A stretch of DNA of 9,144 bases from CAMCVE01 sp039920645 (lineage in GTDB: Bacteria > Bdellovibrionota > UBA2428), in assembly GCA_039920645.1 (NCBI GenBank), contig JBDSDI010000229.1, positions 1 through 9,144 of the forward strand. The letters run 5' to 3'. Positions 1 through 5,665 of the stretch are shown piece after piece (position 1 is the first letter of the stretch; every line of letters begins with the position of its first letter). A model generated the notes under the pieces. That model was not told where the DNA came from. It did no database searches and worked only from the letters and a program-made list of their open reading frames with translations. A program made the translations under genes and the position numbers.

Positions 1-246
1 TGGTGGACCTCTCCAGAAAACAGGCCTCAAGAGCAATTACTGCGAAGTCCAAATGAACTTGGATCACTCGCAAAAGATTCCAAGGGCCAATTGCTCGTGG
101 GTCAGGCGGTGATTTCCGCGCATCTCAAGCAGCTCGAAGAGAAAGACGTTCGCAAGATTCAGCGGAAAACTCCTAAAGAAAACTTCGCGAAAGTCCGTGA
201 TTACGTCCTCGTCGACGGCAAAGGCGCGGCTCCGTCCTGTAGCTAA
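1..246 (+). CDS. 3' end of an unrecognised protein, truncated by the window edge
   Basis: Frame 1 is open from the first base to a TAA at 244-246, giving 81 C-terminal residues with no start codon in view. The visible piece is hydrophilic. It has a Lys/Glu-rich, probably helical stretch (residues about 42-66, containing HLKQLEEKDVRKIQRK) and ends in PSCS just before the stop. There is no membrane segment or recognisable motif, so I assign no function. The gene is convergent with pth, whose stop codon begins 12 bases further on, and I see no hairpin in that short gap. The case for a real gene is the open frame reaching the edge and the clean abutment with pth. A chance open frame of this length is possible but less likely. 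Confidence 0.6.
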   Translation, partial: WWTSPENRPQEQLLRSPNELGSLAKDSKGQLLVGQAVISAHLKQLEEKDVRKIQRKTPKENFAKVRDYVLVDGKGAAPSCS

Positions 247-257
247 ACTTTCAGCCG

Positions 258-848
258 TTATTGCGCGGCCACGCGCTGAGCGATCTCGAGGCCGCTTTTC
301 AAGTAGGCCTCGAGCGTATTCTCGGTATGAATGAGCAGGTCGACGAGCTTCGTGTCGTCGTCTTTACCGTAAGGCAGCAGCACCCAGTCGGCCACCGACA
401 TATTCCACGCGGCGGGCGCACGACCAACACCCATGCGGATGCGCACGCTGTCGCCGTTGCCCAGTTTTTCACGCAGACTCTTTAAGCCGTTGTGACCCGC
501 ATCGCCGCCGCCTTTTTTGATACGGATCTCTGCAAAGTGAATATCGACCTCGTCGTGCAGCACAATCATCTCCTTGTCGCGCAGGTGCCCGTGCAACTGG
601 AAAAGTTTCTGCAAGCTTTCACCCGAGAGGTTCATAAAGGTCTGCGGTTTGATAAAGAGGATCTTCTTGCCGGCGAAGCTCGCTTCGCAGATTTCAGCTT
701 GAATCTTGGAGCCGAGTCCGGAGCCGGAAAAAGAAAGCCCCAGACCCTTTACGATAAGGTCTAGGGCCATGAATCCAACGTTGTGACGCGTAAACTTGTA
801 GCGTGCCCCGGGGTTTCCGAGGCCTACGACAATTGCGTCGACGTTCAA
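258..848 (-). CDS. pth: Peptidyl-tRNA hydrolase (Pth), TTG start
   Basis: This enzyme hydrolyses the ester bond in peptidyl-tRNAs released from stalled ribosomes, recycling tRNA in the cytoplasm. The 196 residues match the usual length of about 190-200. Family signatures are all present: GLGNPG at residues 9-14, RHN with the catalytic-type His22, FMNLSG with Asn73, HDEVD with Asp99, and AGHNGLKS at 117-124 with Asn120. The start is TTG at 848-846. An in-frame TAA lies two codons upstream (854-852), and GLGNPG begins only nine codons in, so no ATG or GTG can serve. A TAAGG Shine-Dalgarno at 861-857 sits 8 bases before the TTG and overlaps the rplY stop. The gene is 10 bases downstream of rplY, which implies co-transcription and probably coupled translation. 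It is last in a six-gene collinear - strand series. Confidence 0.97.
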   Translation of the reverse strand: MNVDAIVVGLGNPGARYKFTRHNVGFMALDLIVKGLGLSFSGSGLGSKIQAEICEASFAGKKILFIKPQTFMNLSGESLQKLFQLHGHLRDKEMIVLHDEVDIHFAEIRIKKGGGDAGHNGLKSLREKLGNGDSVRIRMGVGRAPAAWNMSVADWVLLPYGKDDDTKLVDLLIHTENTLEAYLKSGLEIAQRVAAQ

Positions 849-856
849 GCGTTATG

Positions 857-861
857 CCTTA
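857..861 (-). promoter_or_regulatory. Shine-Dalgarno of pth overlapping the rplY stop codon
   Basis: On the - strand, TAAGG is followed by an 8-base spacer and then the TTG start of pth. Its TAA is the rplY stop codon (861-859), so ribosomes ending rplY release directly over the pth initiation signal. This site fixes the pth start, because an in-frame stop at 854-852 excludes anything upstream. Translational coupling is inferred from the layout. Confidence 0.75.
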
Positions 862-1608
862 CTTCTTCGCGGGAGCTTTAGGAGCAGCGGCAGCGGGAGC
901 TTTACCGGCGGCAGCGGCAGGAGCCTTGCCCGCAGCGCCAGCAGCAGCAGCGGGAGCGCCTGCGGCAGGAGCGCCGGCAACAGCGACTGCAGCGGCAGCA
1001 GGATCAACGACAGCGGCTTTCTCTTCGCGGATCTCGGAGATCGTTACGAGCGAGTAATCGTTCTCGTAGATGAACTCGAGATTGGGGAAGAGCTTTTCGA
1101 CTTCCGACAAGTGGATCGAATCGTTGAGGTTGAGGTTCGTGATATCGACGTCGATCGAAGAGGGGATCTGGTCGGGAGCGCAACGGATCTCGAGTTCGCG
1201 CAGAGTCGCGTTGAGAATACCGCCTTCGGCTTGGCCGAGGGACTTACCGACGAAGTGAACGGGAACAACAACGCGCATTTTCTTGGTGAGGTCGATGGCG
1301 TGGAAGTCGACGTGCACGAAGCGCGTCTTGAAGGGGTGAGCGTCGATCGACTTGAAGAGAACTTTCATTCCCTTGAGTTGAGCGGGAGCGCCGTCAACAG
1401 CGTCGAGGGTGACGAGAGTTGTCTTGCCCGCAGCTTTGTGAGCAGCGATGATCTCGTTAGGGATCAGCGAGATGTTGAGGGGAGTTTTGAGTTGGGGGCC
1501 GTAAACGACGCCGGGGACCATGTCCTTCAGGCGAAGCTGGATCGAAGCGCCTTTGCCGGTTTGTTCGCGTCCGTAGACTTTGAGAGTGATTGCGTTTTGT
1601 TGAGCCAT
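859..1608 (-). CDS. rplY: 50S ribosomal protein bL25, CTC form, with Ala-rich C-terminal tail
   Basis: bL25 binds 5S rRNA in the large ribosomal subunit; the long CTC/TL5 form adds a second beta-rich domain. Here the L25 domain spans about residues 5-95 (with VPGVVYG, and HVDFHAI just after it), and the TL5-like domain about 100-192 (VPVHFVGKS, then RELEIRCAPDQIPSSIDVDI). From about residue 198 to 249 comes a low-complexity tail of 52 residues, 30 of them alanine, the rest mostly Pro, Gly, Val and Lys, ending in KK. Without the tail the length matches CTC proteins (about 190-200 residues); the total of 249 is long. The ATG at 1608-1606 is preceded by AAGGA with a 7-base spacer. The gene lies 62 bases after prs and 10 before pth, an order known from many bacteria. 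Confidence 0.96.
   Translation of the reverse strand: MAQQNAITLKVYGREQTGKGASIQLRLKDMVPGVVYGPQLKTPLNISLIPNEIIAAHKAAGKTTLVTLDAVDGAPAQLKGMKVLFKSIDAHPFKTRFVHVDFHAIDLTKKMRVVVPVHFVGKSLGQAEGGILNATLRELEIRCAPDQIPSSIDVDITNLNLNDSIHLSEVEKLFPNLEFIYENDYSLVTISEIREEKAAVVDPAAAAVAVAGAPAAGAPAAAAGAAGKAPAAAAGKAPAAAAPKAPAKK
862..1017 (-). repeat. Low-complexity Ala/Pro/Gly/Lys-coding repeat within rplY
   Basis: This GC-rich stretch encodes the bL25 tail (residues 198-249). It is built from imperfect units such as AGAPAAGAP and two copies of AGKAPAAAA in tandem (227-235 and 235-242, approximately). The coding strand is dominated by GCT, GCC and GCG with scattered GGC, CCG and AAG codons. The frame stays open to the rplY stop and ends in lysines, so this is expressed protein rather than a broken end. 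Its repetitive nature makes length variation between strains likely, which is inference. Confidence 0.85.
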
Positions 1609-1670
1609 TTTAGAATCCTTCCGTCCGATGCTCTCTTCGTTAAACGATCCGTAAAGTCCTGAGTCTTTTT

Positions 1671-2636
1671 TCAGAACAGGGCGCTGACAGAGTCATTTCT
1701 CTGAATACGCCGGATCGTTTCTGCCACGAGGGGAGCCACCGATAATACGGTCAAGTTCTTAAGTTCTTTGAAGTCTTCCTGCAAGGGAATTGTGTCCGTG
1801 ATCAGGATTTCGTCGAGCTCGGCGGCCTTGAGTCTTTGGATCGCGGGACCCGAAAAAACACCGTGGCTGGCGAAGGCAACGACTCCGGCCGCACCTTCTT
1901 GGCGCAGCAAGCGAACGGCCTCGCAGAGGGTTCCGGCGGTATCGATGATGTCGTCGACGATGATCGCCGTGCGGCCGCGTATTTCTCCAATTAAATTCAT
2001 GGCTTTTGCTTCGTTAGGACCCGAACGACGCTTGTCGACGATGGCCAGTGGCGCATCGAGGAACTTCGCGAAAACGCGAGCGCGCTCCACGCCGCCGGCA
2101 TCGGGGCTGACGATCGTGACGTCTTTGCCTTTGTAGCGGGCGACTAGATCGGTCGAAGCGACGGCCGAAGGGAAAAGGTGGTCGAGGGGATAGTCGAAGA
2201 ATCCTTGGATTTGGCCGGCGTGGAGATCGTATGCGATCACGCGTTGGTAGCCGGCGGTGGTGATGAGATCGGCGACCAGCTTCGCGGTGATGGGCGTGCG
2301 GGGCGCAACTTTGCGATCTTGGCGAGCGTAACCGTAGTACGGAATCACGGCGCAGAGACTGCGGGTCGAAGCGCGGCTCAGAGCATCGCCCATGATGAAA
2401 AGTTCCATCAGATTTTGGGCGCTCGGGCTGCACGTGCTCTGTACGACATAAGCATCGAGTCCGCGAACGTTCTCGTGAATCTCGCACTGAATCTCGCCGT
2501 CAGAAAAAGTGTTGAGCTTGCGGGCTCCGAGCTTCTCTCCCAGGTGCGCTGCGATCTTTTCCGCCAGGGGCGGATTCGAAGACCCGGAGAAAATTTTGAA
2601 GGGTCTGGCGGGAGCGAGAGCGACTTCAGACGACAT
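1671..2636 (-). CDS. prs: Ribose-phosphate pyrophosphokinase (PRPP synthetase)
   Basis: This cytoplasmic enzyme makes PRPP from ribose 5-phosphate and ATP for purine, pyrimidine, NAD, His and Trp synthesis. The 321 residues compare with a usual length of about 315. The signatures are intact: FSDGEIQCEIHENVRG at 44-59; YYGYARQDRK at 100-109, the ATP-binding segment; DLHAGQIQGFFD at 137-148, the metal-binding signature; SPDAGGVERA at 177-186; and the PRPP loop VDDIIDTAGT at 227-236. The C-terminus SVSALF is also typical. The ATG is the only plausible start: the frame has a stop a few codons upstream and lacks ATG, GTG or TTG between it and the conserved FKIFSG. The N-terminus is therefore about 10 residues longer than in E. 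coli. No strong Shine-Dalgarno is visible. It lies 67 bases after the metzincin lipoprotein gene. Confidence 0.98.
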   Translation of the reverse strand: MSSEVALAPARPFKIFSGSSNPPLAEKIAAHLGEKLGARKLNTFSDGEIQCEIHENVRGLDAYVVQSTCSPSAQNLMELFIMGDALSRASTRSLCAVIPYYGYARQDRKVAPRTPITAKLVADLITTAGYQRVIAYDLHAGQIQGFFDYPLDHLFPSAVASTDLVARYKGKDVTIVSPDAGGVERARVFAKFLDAPLAIVDKRRSGPNEAKAMNLIGEIRGRTAIIVDDIIDTAGTLCEAVRLLRQEGAAGVVAFASHGVFSGPAIQRLKAAELDEILITDTIPLQEDFKELKNLTVLSVAPLVAETIRRIQRNDSVSALF

Positions 2637-2703
2637 GCCTAAGGTTTAAGGAAGTTTCCTAAAAATGGCAAAGCAAAGTTAATTCCTTGAAGGGAGCGCA
2701 GGG

Positions 2704-3957
2704 TCACGGATTCCAAGGATACTGACGGTCGAGTTCCTGCCAGTGTTCTTCGAGGACGTGGCCGGTCCATGACGCCGACATGAGGTCTTCGGGCCAAGCC
2801 TTTTGAGTATAGCGGCATGTCTCGGCGTTCCAAAGCGTTTCGTAGGTGTCGGGCAGACCGAGGACGTGACCGAACTCGTGGGAGAAGGTGCGTAAGGAGC
2901 TGATCCAGGGAAGCGTGAGTGTTTTCTCGACCGGATTCACACGCGCGATCGATCCGATCTCGTCGATTTGGAGACTGAAGATCGATACGGGGAGAGCTTC
3001 GCGCCACTCGATGTCGATCGAGAAGCGGGGGCTGTTCCAAAAGATACCGAGCCACTCGGCAATTTTCTTGCGTTGCGGAGTGAAGGGCCCGGCGCTTAAG
3101 GGAACCTTGAAGGTCTTCGGTCCACTGCGCTGGATGCTGTCATTGGCTACGAAGCCCATCTGACGCGCGTCGCGGTCGACCCAGACTTTGAGCGCTCCGA
3201 GTTGAGTGCGCCGCTCGAGCAGGACTGCTTCGCGCTTGGTAGCGAGAGCGGAGATTTCCAGATAAGGCTTGTGGCGCAGGATGAGGGAACGTTCCTGAGG
3301 AGAGATCGAGGAAAGCAGCAGTACGCGTGGATCGCAAGCGAAGTCCGCAAGGCAGGACTCGATCTTGAGCGATAGCGATGCCAGCAGCGGCCGTTCCGAA
3401 AGACGCACGGTGAAGTTCTTTCCCCATTGCAGACGAAGTTGATCGCGGATGACGAGATAGTTGGCCGAGGAAGAGATCCAGCTCCAGGTTGGGAGCGTGG
3501 ACGCATTGACCGAGAGCTTCGAGAGGGCGTCCTCGGTCTTGATGAGATCGGCCCACGTCGGCATCACTTTTTCGGAGAAAGCGTGTTGCGTCGAGGCGGA
3601 TACGTAACGGTCGTCGGCGAGGAGAAAATCCTGGTCGCCGATGCGAAGTGTTTTCATGGTCGAAGCGTCGAGGTTCTTGCGGCGTTCGAAGTGCGAGATG
3701 GCGGTCGACATGCTGTCGAGTCGGCTCAGAAGATGGCGGACCCCTTCGGGATTTTGCGTGTCACAGTCACTTGCGATCCCGGGATGAATCATGTTCTCGG
3801 TCTGTGTCAGGTACGTCTCGAGCAGTTTTCCGGGAGCAACGACGTCGTGGGCCTCGTTGGGGGGCGTCCCCGAAGGCAGGCGCCATTGACCCGTGCAGGC
3901 GCTGAGGACCCCGGCCGCGAGGACGAGGGCACAAAAATGTTTCGAGGAGGCTCCCAT
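2704..3957 (-). CDS. Predicted lipoprotein zinc metallopeptidase (metzincin-type site)
   Basis: The 417-residue product begins with a lipoprotein signal peptide: a hydrophobic core at residues 8-19 and the lipobox LSAC, with lipidation expected at Cys21. Thr22 follows, not Asp, so outer-membrane sorting is plausible by the enteric Lol rule. Near the C-terminus is HEFGHVLGLPD (360-370), which fits the metzincin pattern HExxHxxGxxD: His360, His364 and Asp370 as zinc ligands and Glu361 as catalytic base. DLMS with Met393 lies 23 residues beyond Asp370 and is a candidate Met-turn. The HEFGHxLGLPD form resembles M6/InhA-like peptidases. The 330 residues before the site match nothing I recognise; they hold Cys65, Cys202 and Cys208, and Cys381 follows the motif. 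The substrate is unknown. No clear Shine-Dalgarno precedes the ATG, and the frame closes about ten codons upstream. The gene lies 75 bases after the DCC gene and 67 before prs. Confidence 0.85.
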   Translation of the reverse strand: MGASSKHFCALVLAAGVLSACTGQWRLPSGTPPNEAHDVVAPGKLLETYLTQTENMIHPGIASDCDTQNPEGVRHLLSRLDSMSTAISHFERRKNLDASTMKTLRIGDQDFLLADDRYVSASTQHAFSEKVMPTWADLIKTEDALSKLSVNASTLPTWSWISSSANYLVIRDQLRLQWGKNFTVRLSERPLLASLSLKIESCLADFACDPRVLLLSSISPQERSLILRHKPYLEISALATKREAVLLERRTQLGALKVWVDRDARQMGFVANDSIQRSGPKTFKVPLSAGPFTPQRKKIAEWLGIFWNSPRFSIDIEWREALPVSIFSLQIDEIGSIARVNPVEKTLTLPWISSLRTFSHEFGHVLGLPDTYETLWNAETCRYTQKAWPEDLMSASWTGHVLEEHWQELDRQYPWNP

Positions 3958-4032
3958 AGATTCTGGTGATTTAAGAGCAAGGAGTGGTCCAGGTTAAGTC
4001 ACTGATTTTACAAGAGGCAACTGACCAACAAG

Positions 4033-4452
4033 TCAACGCCCGTCATTCGGGAGATCAACACGGGGGAGATCGAGGGGGATGCGACGGGACTTCAGGGTGA
4101 TCGCGCGGGCGGCGTAGACCAAGGGATAGCTCAGGCGTGCGATCCATTTCTTGGAGTTAAGTCCGAAGAGGAGGCACTCCTTGAGAGTTTCAAGAGGAAG
4201 ACGTTCATTGATGGCTTGGAAAGCCTCGGCGGCCTGGAGAAGGGTGCCGTCGCTTTGGATGAGAATCATCCCCAGGTTGAAGTTGACGTCTTTTGGGATC
4301 TTCAAGGGGCGCAAGCTCTCGGCATCGCGCAATGAAATGATCTCGAGTCCGGGGAATGCCGTTTTCATCGCGTAATAGCGGGAGACGGAAGAACAGAAGG
4401 GACATTCTCCATCGTAGAGAAGAACATTGCGGCCCAACACGGGAATTTTCAT
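4033..4452 (-). CDS. DCC-family (DUF393/YuxK-like) thiol-disulfide oxidoreductase-like protein
   Basis: This small cytoplasmic-type protein of 139 residues has no signal peptide. Its N-terminus reads VLLYDGECPFCSS (10-22), the hallmark of the DCC family: Asp14, then Cys17 and Cys20 in a CxxC arrangement within a thioredoxin-like fold. The GMILIQSDGTLLQAAEAF stretch (61-78) matches the family's central strand and helix, and the Tyr- and Arg-rich end (about 108-124) is also usual. Family members are thought to do thiol-disulfide chemistry, but partners and substrates are mostly unknown. The gene lies 52 bases after the S11 carboxypeptidase-like gene and 75 before the metzincin lipoprotein, all on one strand. 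No clear Shine-Dalgarno is seen before the ATG. I saw no other thioredoxin-type gene in the window that would suggest a dedicated redox pathway. Confidence 0.88.
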   Translation of the reverse strand: MKIPVLGRNVLLYDGECPFCSSVSRYYAMKTAFPGLEIISLRDAESLRPLKIPKDVNFNLGMILIQSDGTLLQAAEAFQAINERLPLETLKECLLFGLNSKKWIARLSYPLVYAARAITLKSRRIPLDLPRVDLPNDGR

Positions 4453-4504
4453 AACTTGAATTCTAGCACCGCGGGCACCCTCAGGGGCGGAGTCTTCACG
4501 GCGT

Positions 4505-5425
4505 TCAGTAACCGAGAGCTTGGAGGATCTGGGAGGTCATCTGCCCGATCTTTTGCCATTGCTCAGAAGTGCCTTCGCCGAAGACGGCGTAGCTCAGCGC
4601 CTTGGATTTGCATCCCGGAAGCGGGATGAACGCAATGAGAGTTTTGCCGGCGGCTTCCGTGGATCCGCCCTTGGTCACGATACCCCCCACGAATTGCGGA
4701 AGGCCGTACTTTTTCATCGTCGCACTGAATCCGCTGTCGCCTACGATGCGCGCCATAAGACGGGCCATATTGTCGGTGGTGGAGCGCTGGGCTTCGTTCG
4801 CGTTACCGAACTCGTAGTCCGCGCCATTGTCGGTGAGTCCCGCGGGATTCTGGAAATACGTATTGTAGTTCGCCGTGTCTTGGCCGATGAGGTCACGTGC
4901 ATTCACGTTCATCGCTTCGACGAAAGCCTTGGTGGAAGAGGAGTCACCGCTGCGCGAAAGCGCGAGTGCGGCGCCGTTGGAGCTGTGCGTGAGTAGGGTC
5001 CACAGAAACTCGTAAGCGCGCACGCTCTGGCCGACGCTAGGGTTTTTCTGAGTGGAGTGGATAAGCGCCGCGGATCCTTGGCTATCGTAGAAACGATCGA
5101 GATTGCTCCAGGTCACCACGTTGGAGAGACCGCCGCCTTTGTAAGCGGTATAAGCCGCGATCATTTTCTGCGTGCTCGCGACAGCCTGAGCTTTGTTGGA
5201 GTTCAGTGCGTAAATTTCGCGTTGAACGTTTCCTCCATTCGTCGTGACTTCGAGGAAAGACGCTGCAGGAGCGCGACCATTTGAACCGTGAGGAACGTAT
5301 TGCCTCATCCACGACTGAAACTGCGAGGGCGAGATGGAGACTTCGCACGGTTTAGCGGCACCGCCGGCAAATGAGAGTGAAGAGCTGAGAATGAAAACCA
5401 GATTCAAGAGAGAGGAATTCTTCAT
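4505..5425 (-). CDS. Exported S11-family D-Ala-D-Ala carboxypeptidase-like protein (PBP type)
   Basis: Enzymes of this family trim the terminal D-Ala from peptidoglycan stem peptides in the periplasm. From the ATG at 5425 the protein has 306 residues with a signal peptide, core LLNLVFILSSSLSFA and likely cleavage near residue 20-24. The three active-site motifs are in order: ASTQK with nucleophile Ser84 and Lys87; SSN at 148-150 within SSNGAALAL, corresponding to the family's SGN(D)AA; and TKGGST with Lys252-Gly-Gly, in the place of the usual KTG. NPAGLTD (193-199) matches the family's conserved NxxGL region. The protein ends about 50 residues after KGG, so the C-terminal beta domain and membrane-binding helix of DacA-type enzymes are missing. 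A GTG at 5491 in frame adds 22 hydrophilic residues; I chose 5425 because GAGAGAG lies just upstream and the signal peptide then begins MKNSS. It is first in the six-gene - strand block. Confidence 0.85.
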   Translation of the reverse strand: MKNSSLLNLVFILSSSLSFAGGAAKPCEVSISPSQFQSWMRQYVPHGSNGRAPAASFLEVTTNGGNVQREIYALNSNKAQAVASTQKMIAAYTAYKGGGLSNVVTWSNLDRFYDSQGSAALIHSTQKNPSVGQSVRAYEFLWTLLTHSSNGAALALSRSGDSSSTKAFVEAMNVNARDLIGQDTANYNTYFQNPAGLTDNGADYEFGNANEAQRSTTDNMARLMARIVGDSGFSATMKKYGLPQFVGGIVTKGGSTEAAGKTLIAFIPLPGCKSKALSYAVFGEGTSEQWQKIGQMTSQILQALGY

Positions 5426-5595
5426 TTCTCTCTCTCGGACTTTGGAGCTATGCACCTTTAGCTTCTGGGAAGCTTCTGAGGGCAGTGACACTTATCCCGC
5501 GAGGGTGTCAGCGTGGAATCTGAAATGAGTTTTATAGTTAAATTGTTGTAACTAAAAGGAAAAATTGCCATATTTTATAAAAACGAACAAATATT

Positions 5596-5605
5596 TCGCT
5601 AGCGA
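5596..5605. promoter_or_regulatory. Palindrome TCGCTAGCGA, candidate operator
   Basis: This perfect 10-bp palindrome is flanked by ATATT on the left (5591-5595) and AATAT on the right (5607-5611), so the dyad extends to about 21 bp with one unpaired base. It overlaps the GATAAT -10-like element at 5604-5609 and lies 60 bases before the ATG of the DUF3011 gene. It is the only GC-rich island within an AT-rich stretch. Operator function is inferred from position and symmetry. Confidence 0.35.
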
Positions 5606-5656
5606 TAATATATTTACAAAATGAGGTCGCTTCTGTATCCTGCAGCTCGTTCGCTT

Positions 5657-5661
5657 GGAGG
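5657..5661 (+). promoter_or_regulatory. Shine-Dalgarno GGAGG of the DUF3011 gene
   Basis: GGAGG lies 4 bases before the ATG at 5666 and sets that start. An in-frame ATG at 5621 would add 15 residues in front of an otherwise clean signal peptide, and it has no Shine-Dalgarno. Confidence 0.85.
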
Positions 5662-5665
5662 TTTT

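Larger units (their letters stand above)
5426..5665. promoter_or_regulatory. AT-rich divergent intergenic control region
   Basis: These 240 bases separate the divergently read S11-like gene (- strand) and DUF3011 gene (+ strand), so promoters for both must lie here or beyond. The part from about 5520 to 5625 is strikingly AT-rich compared with its surroundings. It contains -10-like hexamers (GATAAT at 5604-5609 on +; TATAAA at 5536-5531 on -) and TTGCCA at 5565-5570, but no -35/-10 pair with standard spacing that I would defend. Other structure includes the palindrome TCGCTAGCGA (5596-5605), the dyad TGACAC-N13-GTGTCA (5486-5510), and a direct repeat of AGCTTCTG (5460-5467 and 5471-5478) spaced 11 bases apart. 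Exact promoter positions cannot be given. Confidence 0.6.

Noticed and set aside
862..1017. The GC-rich repeat as a CRISPR-like or mobile repeat
   Set aside because: It is in frame, encodes an Ala-rich tail, and lacks unique spacers of constant length.
1111..1662. 183-codon open frame on the + strand
   Set aside because: It is antisense to rplY; a shadow of high-GC coding sequence without signatures.
2014..2487. 157-codon Arg-rich open frame on the - strand
   Set aside because: It is a shifted frame within prs; the Arg/Ser/Pro-rich composition is typical of a shadow frame.
3427..3969. 180-codon open frame on the + strand
   Set aside because: It is antisense to the metzincin lipoprotein gene, which has a lipobox and zinc motif. 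This frame shows no motif.
3958..4032. Possible promoter (TTGTTG, then TAAAAT) for the metzincin lipoprotein gene
   Set aside because: The spacer is only 15 bases and the -35 match is poor.
5426..5491. GTG start at 5491 for the S11-like gene
   Set aside because: It would place 22 charged residues before a complete signal peptide; the ATG at 5425 has a GAGAG sequence upstream.
5621..5665. ATG start at 5621 for the DUF3011 gene
   Set aside because: It has no Shine-Dalgarno and overlaps the AT-rich control region; GGAGG correctly precedes the ATG at 5666.
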